A stretch of 64,000 nt of DNA. Source: an uncultured Ramlibacter sp. (lineage in GTDB: Bacteria; Pseudomonadota; Gammaproteobacteria; Burkholderiales; Burkholderiaceae_C). How positions within the stretch are numbered: position 1 is the stretch's first letter; every line of letters begins with the position of its first letter. A model generated the notes under the pieces. The model was not told the origin of the DNA. It worked only from the letters and a program-made list of their open reading frames with translations, and did no database searches. The translations under genes were made by a program, and so were the position numbers. Positions 8,513 through 18,400 of the stretch are shown in pieces. The DNA is taken from assembly GCF_936925435.1 (NCBI RefSeq), contig NZ_CAKZHQ010000020.1, positions 36,111-100,110 of the forward strand, in the 5' to 3' direction.

Positions 8513-9325
8513 TTACTGGCCGACCCGGCGCACGGCGTCCAGGATCACGGCCACCACTTCGGCGGGCTTGGACAGCATGGGCGCATGGCTAGCGTCGATG
8601 GCCGTCACTTTCGCGTTCATCCGCTTGGCGAAGTGCTGTTGCGCGGCCGGCGGCAACATTCGGTCCTGATTCGTCATCAAGTACCAGGTCGGTTTGGCGC
8701 GCCAGGCTGCTGCGGCCGATTTCTGGCCGAAGCTGGGGCTGTTGATAGGAACTTGGGTGACTGCCAATAGCCGTGCTTTCGCCAAGGGGACGTCCTGGGC
8801 GAAGTCATGTGCCATGCCTTCAGGCGACAGCCAAAGGTAGCCCGCGCTGTCGGGCCGGATCGCGGCGAGACCGGGCGGCTGCGGGATGTCCTTGACGGCC
8901 AGAAGATCGTTCACGGATTCGCCTTCCGCGGGGGCGAACGCGGCGACGTAGACCAAGGCCTTGACCTTGTCGTGCACCCCCGCCTCGCCGATCACGACCC
9001 CGCCCCAGGAGTGGCCCACCAGGACCACGGGGCCGGACTGGCTGTCCAGCACCCGCCGGGTCGCTGCGACGTCATCCGCGAGGGAGGTCAGCGGGTTCTG
9101 GACCACGGCGACATTGACTCCACTGTCCAGCAGCAGCGCAACGACCTTTTCCCAACCCGAACCGTCTGCCCAGGCGCCGTGCACGAGGACGACGGTGGGC
9201 TGGGCGGTCTTCACTGCCGGGGCACCAGAGGCGGGTGCGGCCGCGGTGGCAGGACACATCCACAAGCCCTGCAAGGCGGGCCCCAGGACGCAGGCAAGAA
9301 TCGACTTCTTGAAGATGATGTGCAT
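8513..9325 (-). CDS. Exported alpha/beta hydrolase, Ser-nucleophile type
   Basis: A 270-aa protein with a basic, hydrophobic N-terminal signal (MHIIFKKSILACVLGPALQ). VLVHGAWADGSGW is the oxyanion loop, VGHSWGG holds the nucleophilic Ser, and DASHAPM holds the catalytic His. This pattern is shared with small esterases of the salicylate/methyl-ester hydrolase type (alpha/beta hydrolase 6). I chose the ATG at 9325, with AGGAG before it, over an in-frame start at 9457. It heads a minus-strand group with the genes at 7367 and 6697. Confidence 0.82.
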   Translation of the reverse strand: MHIIFKKSILACVLGPALQGLWMCPATAAAPASGAPAVKTAQPTVVLVHGAWADGSGWEKVVALLLDSGVNVAVVQNPLTSLADDVAATRRVLDSQSGPVVLVGHSWGGVVIGEAGVHDKVKALVYVAAFAPAEGESVNDLLAVKDIPQPPGLAAIRPDSAGYLWLSPEGMAHDFAQDVPLAKARLLAVTQVPINSPSFGQKSAAAAWRAKPTWYLMTNQDRMLPPAAQQHFAKRMNAKVTAIDASHAPMLSKPAEVVAVILDAVRRVGQ

Positions 9326-9652
9326 AGGTACTCCTGAAATGACATACACGGCCGCAGGAATTGCAGGTGTTGTCCAAATGTGGAGCCGCCAGGGTCCGAT
9401 GTGATCCCGTTGAGGAATGAAACGCGACCTACTCTTTGGGTTGAGGTGCACGCTCACCCAAGTGAGATCTAGAGCGGATCAGCACATGGCCCGCCAGGCG
9501 AGACATGGAGCTGGCGCATCGGGCGCAGGCCCGCGCCCTTCGCCACACCCTCTCTCGCAAAGCAAGAAGCTTGAGCGACCGCAAGCGCCGCATGGATGGC
9601 TGCAATGGTGCCTGCGCCGCAGTCCTGGGGGCACGCGCGCATGTGGCGCGAC
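9326..9652. other. Intergenic gap
   Basis: About 327 bp between the hydrolase start and the nitroreductase stop, both on the minus strand. It should hold the hydrolase promoter. I see no gene, strong hairpin or TTAAC box in it. Confidence 0.5.
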
Positions 9653-10333
9653 CTATGACGGCTCGTACCCGACGATGCGAGTGAACTCATCGACCCGCCG
9701 GCGCGGCATCTCCATCCGGTTCACGGCCGCACACAAGTCGCCATAGCCCATGGACATCCCGCACGCGGTTTCTTCGTCCGCCGAAAGTCGCAGTTCAGCG
9801 GCGATGACCTCGTGGAAACGCGAAAACGACACCTGTGGGCAGGTGTCGATGCCCCGCGCCTTGGCTGCAAGCATGACGCTTTGGATGAACAAGCCCAGGT
9901 CAAGCCAGCTATGGTGGTGTAGGCGCCTGTCGATGGTGAAGATCAGGCCCACGGGCGCACCGAAGAAGGTGAAATTCTTCAGGGTTTGCCTTGCGCGCGC
10001 CGCGGAATCTTCTCGGGCGATTCCGAGGGCACCGTAATACCGCCCGGCGAAGTCCGACTGGCGCGCTGCGAACTCATCGGGCAGCGTGTCCGGGAAATGT
10101 GCTGAAGCGGGGTGCTTCCCTCGGATGAAAGCCTCCTCCAGCGCCGATCCCAGGGACTGTATCGGAGCTCCCGTCAGCAGGTGCACCCGCCACGGCTGGG
10201 TGTTCGAGTTGCTGGGCGCGCTGGAAGCGGCCTGCAGGATTTCGAGCACCAGAGGCAAAGGCAACGGTTCCGGTCTGTAAGCCCGGATGGACCTGCGCGA
10301 GAGCAGCGCCTCGTGGACTTCAGCCGGCCTCAT
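9653..10333 (-). CDS. Nitroreductase-family protein, candidate 4-nitrobenzoate reductase
   Basis: A 226-aa FMN nitroreductase. It has SRRSIRAYRPEPL near the N-terminus, APSNSNTQPWRVH for FMN binding and CGMSMGYGD near the C-terminus. The family uses NAD(P)H to reduce nitro groups to hydroxylamines. Its ATG overlaps the stop of the upstream gene (ATGA at 10330-10333), so the two are translationally coupled. That gene resembles 4-hydroxylaminobenzoate lyase, which would act on the product of a 4-nitrobenzoate reductase (PnbA). The substrate is inferred from this pairing. An in-frame upstream start at 10462 lies inside the lyase gene and is unlikely. Confidence 0.83.
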   Translation of the reverse strand: MRPAEVHEALLSRRSIRAYRPEPLPLPLVLEILQAASSAPSNSNTQPWRVHLLTGAPIQSLGSALEEAFIRGKHPASAHFPDTLPDEFAARQSDFAGRYYGALGIAREDSAARARQTLKNFTFFGAPVGLIFTIDRRLHHHSWLDLGLFIQSVMLAAKARGIDTCPQVSFSRFHEVIAAELRLSADEETACGMSMGYGDLCAAVNRMEMPRRRVDEFTRIVGYEPS

Positions 10334-10893
10334 GAGCAGAGGAGTTCCCCTTGCGGGACAGGAAGGTAGGAAATGCGCCCCGCCGGGAGGAAGAACAGCG
10401 CGATCACCGCTCCCCCTTTGGCCTCGGGATAGTGATGGCTCCCTGGCGCAGGGGCAGTCCATCCTGCTTCACACCAGCCGTTGGGGCCACGCAAGGCGGC
10501 CCCCAGATTCAGAGGTACAACCAGATTGAACTCGCCGTAAGGGTGGGCATGGTACTGGCCCCGGTATGCGCTCTCCGGATTCCCTTGCGCGTTGCCTGTG
10601 CTGTCCATATAGACCGCGGTGATGCTGAACTGATGGGTGTGCGCTGAGGGCTCCTCGATGCGGCTGCGACGGTATGCGGGTCCGTCAAGTGCGATATTGG
10701 CGGCCCAGCCGTCCTGAACGCCTTTCTTGATCAGACGTGCAAGAGTTTCGTAGAGCTCACTGCCGAGGCCGTACTTCTGGTTCAGCCAGCGTTCGGTCTC
10801 GGTCCCCGCCGTCATGTCTTTCACCTCATCCAGGAAGGCGATGCTCCGCGCAATGAGTTCATCGCGGTCCTGTGTCACACGCTCTGCCGCCAT
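10330..10893 (-). CDS. 4-hydroxylaminobenzoate lyase-like protein (DUF4863)
   Basis: A 187-aa protein that I match from memory to DUF4863/4-hydroxylaminobenzoate lyase (PnbB). That enzyme converts 4-hydroxylaminobenzoate to protocatechuate and ammonia. Visible features are a helical N-terminus and a cupin-like C-terminal half with AHTHQFSITAVY, YHAHPYGEFNLVVPL, PGSHHYPEAKGG and ALFFLPAGRISY, giving several His and Glu residues fit for metal binding. Its start lies 1 bp after the Bug gene stop and its stop overlaps the nitroreductase ATG, so the three form one operon. A search of DUF4863 members would settle the family. Confidence 0.68.
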   Translation of the reverse strand: MAAERVTQDRDELIARSIAFLDEVKDMTAGTETERWLNQKYGLGSELYETLARLIKKGVQDGWAANIALDGPAYRRSRIEEPSAHTHQFSITAVYMDSTGNAQGNPESAYRGQYHAHPYGEFNLVVPLNLGAALRGPNGWCEAGWTAPAPGSHHYPEAKGGAVIALFFLPAGRISYLPVPQGELLCS

Positions 10894-10894
10894 A

Positions 10895-11881
10895 TCAGTC
10901 CTCCGATCGGAAACCGGACGCCCGGACCACCGGGCCCCATGCATCGCGCTCGCGTTGGAGCTGACGGCCAAATTCCTGGGACGTTTGGGTGAAGACCTCG
11001 AGCCCCACCTGGTCGAATGAGGCGCGCAGCCCTGCATCCTTGCCGGCAACGACGATGGACTCCTGCAACACTTTGATGGTCGGCTCCGGCGTTCCCGGCG
11101 GGGCAAAGACGCCGTATGTTTCCCCCCCGCGGATTGTCGGGAACCCTTGCTCGGCGAACGTGGGGACTCCCGAGACGAATGGGGACCGCTTTTCGCCCGC
11201 AACGCCCAGGATCCGGATTTTTCCCTGTTGCATGTAGGGAAGAAAGTCAGCGACGAAGCCGAAGTAAGCGGGGATCTGGCCCCCCATGAGGTCCTGCAAG
11301 GCCGGGGCAGAGCCACGGTAGCCGACATGCTGCAGCTTCACGCCGGCCGTTTCTGCAAGCTGGAAGCCCAGGAAGTGCGCCATGGACCCTGCCGCAGGCG
11401 AGGCATAGGCCGAACCCGAGGGGAAGCTGCGCACCCAGACCAGGTAGTCGGCCAAGGTCTTGACCGTCGCCGGGACCGCACTGCTCACGGCCAAGGCGCA
11501 GGTCGCAACCGCGAGTGACGAAACTGGAGCGAAATCGGTGAGCACGTCGTACATGAGACGTGTGTATACGTGCGGAAATATTGTCAGCGCCGACGAATGC
11601 GTGCAAAGCAGCGTGTTGCCGTCCGGCCGTTCCCTCTTGAGCTGGCTGTTCGCGATGCGGCCGGCGGCCCCAACCCGGTTATCGACGATGTACTGGCGGC
11701 CCGACTTCCGCCAGGCCTCGGTCAGCTGCCGTGCGGTCGTGTCCAGCGTACCGCCCGCTGGATAGCCGACAAGGAGCTTCCCGATCGTTACGTTTGTTTG
11801 TGCCAGGCCATGTCGCAGCCATGTCGAGGCCGGGACGGCCATTGCGATACGCGTAAAAGCGCGACGTGAGAGAACGGCCAT
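10895..11881 (-). CDS. Bug-family periplasmic solute receptor (TctC-like)
   Basis: A 328-aa tripartite tricarboxylate transporter receptor. The N-terminus begins MAVLSRRAFTRIAMAVPAS, a signal with a twin-arginine look. The mature part has the Bug hallmarks LLVGYPAGGTLDTTARQL, YIVDNRVGAAGRIA and SLAVATCALAV. Bug proteins bind organic acids in the periplasm, and many stand without adjacent TctAB genes, as here. It heads the operon with the nitroaromatic enzymes, so an aromatic acid ligand such as nitrobenzoate is plausible. Start chosen at the first ATG with a signal peptide; a longer frame to 12433 would overlap the divergent LysR gene. Confidence 0.85.
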   Translation of the reverse strand: MAVLSRRAFTRIAMAVPASTWLRHGLAQTNVTIGKLLVGYPAGGTLDTTARQLTEAWRKSGRQYIVDNRVGAAGRIANSQLKRERPDGNTLLCTHSSALTIFPHVYTRLMYDVLTDFAPVSSLAVATCALAVSSAVPATVKTLADYLVWVRSFPSGSAYASPAAGSMAHFLGFQLAETAGVKLQHVGYRGSAPALQDLMGGQIPAYFGFVADFLPYMQQGKIRILGVAGEKRSPFVSGVPTFAEQGFPTIRGGETYGVFAPPGTPEPTIKVLQESIVVAGKDAGLRASFDQVGLEVFTQTSQEFGRQLQRERDAWGPVVRASGFRSED

Positions 11882-11954
11882 CTTGGCACCTCGAGATCGT
11901 GGGTTGAACAGGTTGAGAAGCGATGATCGGTAACTTGTGAAATGAATGGAACTG

Positions 11955-11977
11955 GCATCTGTGCAAGAGTAAGATGC
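11955..11977. promoter_or_regulatory. LysR-type operator (T-N11-A palindrome)
   Basis: GCATCT, 11 bases, AGATGC: a perfect 6-bp inverted repeat with the T-N11-A spacing known for LysR regulators. It lies 28 bp before the LysR start (12006) and 73 bp before the divergent Bug start (11881), the usual place for joint control of regulator and target operon. Confidence 0.72.
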
Positions 11978-12005
11978 AGCGCATTCATTTGACTTCGAGG
12001 CCTTC

Positions 12006-13013
12006 ATGAGCATCGGCCGCATGGATCTGAACCTGCTGAAGGTTTTCGACGCGGTGTATGAGGACAGAAACCTCGTGCTCGCAGGGCGGCGCCTCAATCT
12101 GAGCCAATCTGCAGTCAGCCATGCGCTGGCCCGCCTACGAGAGCTTGTTGGGGATGAATTGTTCCTGCGGACACGCAAGGGCATGCTGCCCACTGGCCGC
12201 GCCACCGAGATGGCGCCGACTCTGCGCGACTCGCTGCGCCGCATTGAGGCCACGCTCGGGATCGAGCCGTTCTCCGCCGAGAAGTCGGATCGTCGCTTCG
12301 TGATTGCTGCTAACGACCATGTGACTGAGGTCATCGTCGCTGCGCTGTCGCAGCGGCTAAGAGAGGCGGCGCCGGGTGTGGATCTGGTGATCAGGCCGTC
12401 CACCCGCCTGGACCTCGCTGAGCAGATCGACATCGGTCGTATTGATCTGGCGATCGGGATTTTTGCTCAAGTGCCCCCGCGGTTCAATGCCCGCACGCTG
12501 ATGACCCAGGGCGAGGTGATCTTGATGCGTAAGGGCCATCCTGCCTCCCGCCGCAAACTGACACTGCAGGATTGTGCAAAGTACCCCTTGGTGACCATCT
12601 CGGTTGGTGGTGAGGAGGAAGGCGCAGTCGACGGTTTCATCCTCGAGCGCGGGCTGGCCCGCCAATCCGAGATGTTCGACCGCCACGCGCTGCAGGAGGC
12701 TCTGCACAACATCGGGCAAACGCCGCGGCTTCGTGTCACCGTCCCGCATTCGCTGGCCATACCGGCTCTGCTGCGCGAAAGCGACATGCTGTCGATCGTT
12801 CCGACCTCTCTGGCCAGGGCCCTCACGCGAGCTGGTGACTTGCTCCGTCGTCACCCCCCCTATCAAGCCGGTGCATCGACTACCACTGCCGTCTGGCACC
12901 GGCGCAACGACCACGATGCCGGACACGCTTGGCTGCGGGGAATGGTTGCTTCCGTTTCACACAGTCCGGCCGCCGACGTGCAGCAAAAAAAGCCGATGAA
13001 CAGCCCGCTCTAG
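12006..13013 (+). CDS. LysR-family regulator (NodD-like), candidate PnbR
   Basis: A 335-aa LysR protein. The N-terminal winged helix-turn-helix (residues 6-65) contains DLNLLKVFDAVYEDRNLVLAGRRLNLSQSAVSHALARLR in the NodD/LinR style. The effector domain follows from about residue 95 and contains VTISVGGEEEGAVDGF. GAGG lies 9 bases before the ATG. It is divergent from the Bug-lyase-nitroreductase operon with the T-N11-A box between them, so it most likely activates that operon in response to the substrate. The C-terminus has a short polar tail with little family similarity. Confidence 0.88.
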   Translation: MSIGRMDLNLLKVFDAVYEDRNLVLAGRRLNLSQSAVSHALARLRELVGDELFLRTRKGMLPTGRATEMAPTLRDSLRRIEATLGIEPFSAEKSDRRFVIAANDHVTEVIVAALSQRLREAAPGVDLVIRPSTRLDLAEQIDIGRIDLAIGIFAQVPPRFNARTLMTQGEVILMRKGHPASRRKLTLQDCAKYPLVTISVGGEEEGAVDGFILERGLARQSEMFDRHALQEALHNIGQTPRLRVTVPHSLAIPALLRESDMLSIVPTSLARALTRAGDLLRRHPPYQAGASTTTAVWHRRNDHDAGHAWLRGMVASVSHSPAADVQQKKPMNSPL

Positions 13014-13113
13014 GCCCCGCGGTGTGCTGCCGATGAACTATTCACAGGCGGCCCATTCTGCAGGCTCTAGTTCTGAGGTGACGGAGTAGGAACGGCAGAA
13101 TCGGTTGGGAAGC

Positions 13114-13123
13114 GGCCGATCCA
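13114..13123. repeat. Candidate island-border direct repeat, left
   Basis: GGCCGATCCA, identical in the same orientation to 24122-24131. The two copies bracket the AT-richer defence island. Ten bases could be chance; see findings. Confidence 0.3.
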
Positions 13124-13216
13124 ACTAAGAGTTGGGTTGTGCGGGCCACGCCCCCTTTTTGTACTCCCGTATGGCTGCTTCTGGCAGGAAGCCGCCTTCA
13201 GGACAGTCAGCAAAAG

Positions 13217-13447
13217 ATGAGCGCCAGCCAAGCAGCGGGCGGGCGGTATTCGTCGGCAGCTTCAGAGTTCGACGAACACTTCTTGAATGCCGAGCTTAAC
13301 GATGGAGTTGCAACGCTGGAGATTTACCAGCGTTGCTACTTCGAGGCCGAGCTGTTTTTTGACCAGACATCAGAAGACTTCCTGAGTGCCTCGATCAAAC
13401 TGACCGCAGTTCACCGACGCTTGCGCAGAATTGATACAACGTCGTGA
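13217..13447 (+). CDS. Doubtful small hypothetical protein
   Basis: A possible 76-aa protein starting MSASQAAGGRYSSAASEFDEHF and containing LEIYQRCYFEAELFFDQTSEDF, an acidic and aromatic stretch that looks protein-like rather than random. Start codon support is weak (AGCAAAAG before the ATG). It is convergent with the island operon. It resembles no family I know and may be a remnant. Confidence 0.28.
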   Translation: MSASQAAGGRYSSAASEFDEHFLNAELNDGVATLEIYQRCYFEAELFFDQTSEDFLSASIKLTAVHRRLRRIDTTS

Positions 13448-13591
13448 CGCGGCGCTGAGGATACGCTTAGGCCGGCGCCTGGCACGCTCATCGGCGCGCG
13501 CAGCAACCGCATCCATCGGCGCACACGCCCTGCCCCACTATCGAGGTACGAGAGTTGGGTTACGTTAGAGAACTCAAAGAGAGCCGGGACT

Positions 13592-15355
13592 TCACACGAC
13601 GCCTTGCCGGAGAAATCGGGCCAATTCATCCAAGGAGTTCGCCCAGCGCAATGAAGGTGTCGTTTGAGACAGCGCCTTCACATGGGTGGTGTAAACGGCA
13701 AATGGCGTGCAGACTAAGCCGATAATTCTTAGATAGCCCCTGAAGTCATAGTTGTCCCCGTGGCGCCTCGCCTCGAACGAGTCAACGATGCCTGCCCAGT
13801 AGTCAACTGCTTCGTCCAAAGTTGATCGCGCATTCCGAATGGCATTGTGCGAACCACGATCGTATTCAAGTGAGTACGGAATGCTTTTGCATGAGATAAG
13901 AAGAAGCACCCCGTCGAGACTACCAATCGCGTCAATATCTGTGACAGCCTTCCCGTCCATGTAGAGCGTGCGCTGTCGATCTGCACCAAGCCGCTTGTCT
14001 GCCCAGGCCGTGCCGTCAATCAAATCCTGAACAACATCCTCGAACTTCGTGGCACGGTCGTTCGCAATTTGTCCTTGCACCTTTGGGAACTGGTACGCAG
14101 CTAGGAAAGCCATTGAGGCCGCCCACATATCTATGCTGACGTAGTCACGACTTACTCGAACGGGATCGCCGTGCACCAATGGCCACGCGGACCCTTCAAG
14201 TTCAAGGCATTTGGCGGAGAACTCCAGAAAGGTCGACGGGGCAACAAATTGCGGGAGGAACTGCCTTACTCGATGTTGGATTGGGTCGTACTGCTCTTTG
14301 CCAATGCTCTCCCACTCCTCAGGATCAACAACGAAATAGCCAACCTCCATGGTGCGTAGGAATGAGTAGCGGCGGGACTGTAGTAAATGCCCCCCCAACA
14401 ATAGGACCAATAAGCAGAGCGAGGCGCGCTCGTCTATTGATATACGCGACATCGACGGCAGCCGATGAATCTCAAAAAGAGCATCAAGATTTAGGTCGTG
14501 GGGTCCGAAGCGGATGACAACACAGCCATCATTCCCATACATCGCTGCATTGATATGTCCCTTGAGGAGCTCTTGCGGCGCAAACCAGCTTTCATCTCGC
14601 ATCCCCCAGATGGACTGATTCACTGGCGTGGTTGATCGGACCTCACCAGAGCGATCCGCGTTGTCCGCTAGCCCGGCGCGTTGAAGGGCGAAGCCCAAGA
14701 AGGTACTCTGTTGGTTGTGCCGCTCATCATATATTCGCACCGCTGACTCGATCAACGCATCGGGGCACCGAGTCGGCAACGCTGATATCAATGCACGGCC
14801 TGACGGCCTAAAACTCGAAGGCGGCGCCCGACCGATACTCCAGGCTCCCTGGAGACTTCTATCAGGGAACCTGAAGCAACAGCCCTTATTGGCATAGCGA
14901 TAGCCCACCTGCAGATCGTAGACGATGAGAACGAATGCGACAAAGCGCGCTATGTGTCTCAACGTACCTTCTTCAACGGGAAAAACAAAGCCTTGCTTCC
15001 CAGGATTTGCTTGCTCGATCTTCAAACTTCGCTGCGCGTATATCTCCGCAAGGGCCCGCGTACTGGGCCCCGTCGAGACCAATTTCCCTGAGAAAACGGC
15101 ATGCGGGGTGCGCCGCAAATAGTAGATCCACCGCATTGCGGAGTAGGAATTGATGTCAGGGGCAAACGCCTTCTCAATTGCGTCTATACAGTCGACGAAG
15201 AATTGTGAGCTTTCTTTTGGTTCGAGTTGCGACTTTGCAGCAGTTGCCTTGAAGAATCCGAGGGTGCAAATCCTCGATTCAAGCTCAAAGATGTATTTCT
15301 TGACATCCTGACCGAACTTTGGATTGTTCGGGATTTCGTGAAGGAGGAGGCTCAT
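13592..15355 (-). CDS. Putative PD-(D/E)XK nuclease, last gene of the defence operon
   Basis: A 587-aa protein that I do not recognise as a named family. The C-terminal part carries a restriction-endonuclease-like core: Glu439 in RATKFEDVVQDLID, Asp473 and Asp475 in VTDIDAIG, and Lys490 in LLLISCKS, the E...D...xCK layout of NERD/Mrr-like enzymes. The first 400 residues are mostly helical without clear motifs and could sense a trigger or bind partners. It starts 51 bp after the 2136-aa STAND gene stop on the same strand and is probably co-transcribed. The ribosome site is weak. Base composition is AT-richer than the flanks. Nuclease function is inferred from the motif only. Confidence 0.6.
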   Translation of the reverse strand: MSLLLHEIPNNPKFGQDVKKYIFELESRICTLGFFKATAAKSQLEPKESSQFFVDCIDAIEKAFAPDINSYSAMRWIYYLRRTPHAVFSGKLVSTGPSTRALAEIYAQRSLKIEQANPGKQGFVFPVEEGTLRHIARFVAFVLIVYDLQVGYRYANKGCCFRFPDRSLQGAWSIGRAPPSSFRPSGRALISALPTRCPDALIESAVRIYDERHNQQSTFLGFALQRAGLADNADRSGEVRSTTPVNQSIWGMRDESWFAPQELLKGHINAAMYGNDGCVVIRFGPHDLNLDALFEIHRLPSMSRISIDERASLCLLVLLLGGHLLQSRRYSFLRTMEVGYFVVDPEEWESIGKEQYDPIQHRVRQFLPQFVAPSTFLEFSAKCLELEGSAWPLVHGDPVRVSRDYVSIDMWAASMAFLAAYQFPKVQGQIANDRATKFEDVVQDLIDGTAWADKRLGADRQRTLYMDGKAVTDIDAIGSLDGVLLLISCKSIPYSLEYDRGSHNAIRNARSTLDEAVDYWAGIVDSFEARRHGDNYDFRGYLRIIGLVCTPFAVYTTHVKALSQTTPSLRWANSLDELARFLRQGVV

Positions 15356-15406
15356 TGGAGGGCGGGCTATGGTTTGAGAATTTGATCATTCTTGTCTGCG
15401 ATCGCC

Positions 15407-18400
15407 CTACCAATCGGACCGTCGCTTCACTACCGCAGCAGGCACTAAAAGCGGCATAGTCCCATCAGCGAGCAACACCCCAATTGCTCCCATGCTTCGA
15501 TACCTGATTGGGCTTTTGGAGTGCTCATTGCGATACCGGTCAATCTTGACAAGAATGACCAAACTTCGATTGGTATCCGCGAGATGGCGCAACAGAGTCT
15601 TCGTCTCGCATAGCAGTGCGTTTGCGACGACTTTGGTTTCTTGGTCGCCATATCCGCGGCGCGCTCCCCATGCGAATGCGCGCATTACTTCAAGTCCGCT
15701 TTTATCGCGCCAGCTGCGCCCAAAGCAGTCCGAGGCCGAAATCTCGATTGCCGACCGAAAATCTAGACCGGGAATTGGTCGACTGTTGGCCGAAGGTGTG
15801 GCCAACGGGTCAAATTCGTCCCACCCAACGCGTGTTCTCGGATACTCAATCCAGGGCTCGAACGTTGCTTCTCGGCCTATTCTTCCGAAGTCAGAACCCT
15901 CGTCTCCATCATCTTGCGGTAACCAGACATCGTGTGCATGCCGCTTCGAAAGCGCTCTGCACGCCGACATAGCTCTATCGCTGAATGCGAAAGCGCTGCT
16001 GACCTCGATCTTCACATCGTCGCGACTCTCCCATGAGCCTCCGACGACAATCGCTCCAAGTGGTCGACCGCCTTGTATACCGGCGAGCTCCATCAAGGTT
16101 GACGGGTTGGACAGCAACTCCTCTCCTTCATCCCTGTTAGTTCGCAAGAGGCAGTGAGCCGCGAGCGGGTGAGAATCCGTGCCGTCGTGCAGCCAGTAGC
16201 CATCCGACCTCGTCAAACCATAACGCTGCATGAACTCTAGCCATGGATCAGCCGCATCATCTGAAGCCTTTGCGACACTCCGGACTTTGAGCAGTTGGCT
16301 TGTCAGAAGGAAAAGGCCGTGCCAGCCGAGATGGCCTCCATAACCGCGGAAACGTCCCTCTACGCCTGATCGCGATCCACGCGAATGTCGCGCATGCCCA
16401 TCGTACATTCCAGGACATCCCGGATCCATTTCAGCGGCCTGCTTCTCAAGCATCCCTGCAACTTCCCATGCCGGCAAGCCGAACAATCTGCCGAGGAATG
16501 GTGCCTCGTGTTTGCGGAAGTCATAGTCCAGCACAAATCCATGATCTGGAGTAGGAACGCCACCAGGCGTATAGGGGTCACTTGAAACGCGGTCATACCT
16601 CGTTCGTGGGCCGCCTGCAGGGTCATGCTTCCGCAGCAGGCTCTCTAGTTTGAGTTCGTGCGCCAGCTTTTTTGGTGCGCAACGTAGCGCAGCTACAGAA
16701 AATTCAGCCAGTAGGACATGAGGAGTACGGGGCGCAAAAGCCTCCTCCATGAGAAGCCCGCTATACCTACGCACCAGATCAGGGACATCCTTCGCCGCAC
16801 GCGACAGACCAATAAGCAGCCACAGCTTGGCATCCCAAATGTGAAACCTGACGGACCGCGCTGAACACGCGCCACCAACTCCGGCTCGATATAGAACCAC
16901 CAGTGCATCCACAACATCAAATCTAGCCCGCTCGACTAGCATGCGAACTGCATGTGCTCCGCGCCAGCGTTCAAACGCGTCACCGGACCCGAGCCGCATC
17001 CACACCAGCCCTGCGACCACTGCGCACTCATCAATGGCAGGCGCGTGCTCTTCTTGATGCTCCCCGTCTCCGTAGGAGGCGGCCATTGAAAGCGCTGGAC
17101 CACTGAGTAGACGTACGAGCGCATCATGCGTCGCCTGACCGTCATCGGCCTGCGCAAGATAAGTAGCGAGCTTGAGCCAGTGCCCTGCGTTTACGGCAAC
17201 AGGGAGTAGCGTGAGGTTCCCGGCAACAGCCATAGCGGCTCGTTCGCAAGTCATCCCGCCGAGCCGAGCTATTCGCTCGAACGATCCACGAAACCTCCAC
17301 TTCTGCGCCACTAAATCTCCAGCGTTCTGAATCAATAGCCGCTCAAAGTACAGCGTTCTTCGACTTCCTATTGAGGGAGATGTGCTCTCCCACGCTTGGC
17401 AAGTCTCTTCTAGGACTTCAAGACGGAGATCCAGCTCTAGCCCGTCCACCAGAGTAAGAACTTCCAAAAATCGATTGCGATCGCCAAATGCCACCCGAAG
17501 GGCTAACTGCCGGAGGAATTGACGTGTGACACTCCAGCCCTGCTCTACTTCCGCTACGGCCTTCAGAGCTGCCGCGACCTCCGCGACATTTATTGGGGAA
17601 CAGCCTATGGCGATTCTGCTTACACGGCGATCAGTTTGGCTTCCTACAAGCCGTCGCCGGCCCATTCTTGTTTCTGCCTCCGCCATTGCAATAGTCCTGG
17701 GTGTGGCAGCAGGATGCGGCAAAGCCTTAAGCGCAGCGATTCGTTGAGCGAGGTAAGCGAGTGAGGCGGAACCCGGCGCCAATCGAGGCTTTAGGGTTTC
17801 CAAGATACTTTCAAGGGAGTACGTCGATGTACTCGACGGACTATCTTTCTCAAGAATTCCAATCAACTCCCGTGCTGTGGTTTCTGCATCCCGAGGGTTC
17901 GCATCGGAGAAAACCCCAGCGACGTATCCACAAGTGAACCAATGCGTTTCAGACAACTCGTCCAGCTTCAGAAGCACCATTCCAAGTTCAACATTGAGTT
18001 GCTTCTTGCGCACCAGCTCTACAACAAGAGGCGGCGCCGTATAGTCATAGCTAGCAGCGTCGCGAGAACACCAGCGGCCGATCTGTACGAGCGATTGCAC
18101 GCCCTGCGCCGCTACGGCTGCACTGGCAAACTCAACCCACGGAAACTTCGAAGGCTCGCCATGAAAATTCATCTCGCAGAGGTTCGCGAGCCGCTGAAAG
18201 TGGCTCGGCTGTAGTTTTCTTTCTTTTAGTTCCTTTACCAATGGCAGCAAGTCATGCACTGTCTCGTAGTCCGCAGAACCCAGCGCGTTAAGTTGCCGCA
18301 TAGACTGACGAAAGTAGTGCTCGCTATCTTCGGCACTGATGGGCCATAGGATCCTCGATACCCTGGCGAGTAAATGCCCTTTATGGCTTGCGTCGTCCTC

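Larger units (their letters stand above)
13014..13591. other. Left border of the AT-richer island
   Basis: About 580 bp between the LysR stop and the first island stop. It holds a doubtful small ORF (13217-13447), an 11-bp direct repeat AGAGTTGGGTT (13128-13138 and 13551-13561), and GGCCGATCCA at 13114-13123, which recurs at the right border. No integrase or tRNA is seen. Confidence 0.45.

Noticed and set aside
13128..13561. 11-bp direct repeat AGAGTTGGGTT flanking the doubtful small ORF
   Set aside because: Could be a target-site or att relic, but both copies are on the left side of the island and nothing mobile lies between them; treated as probable coincidence.
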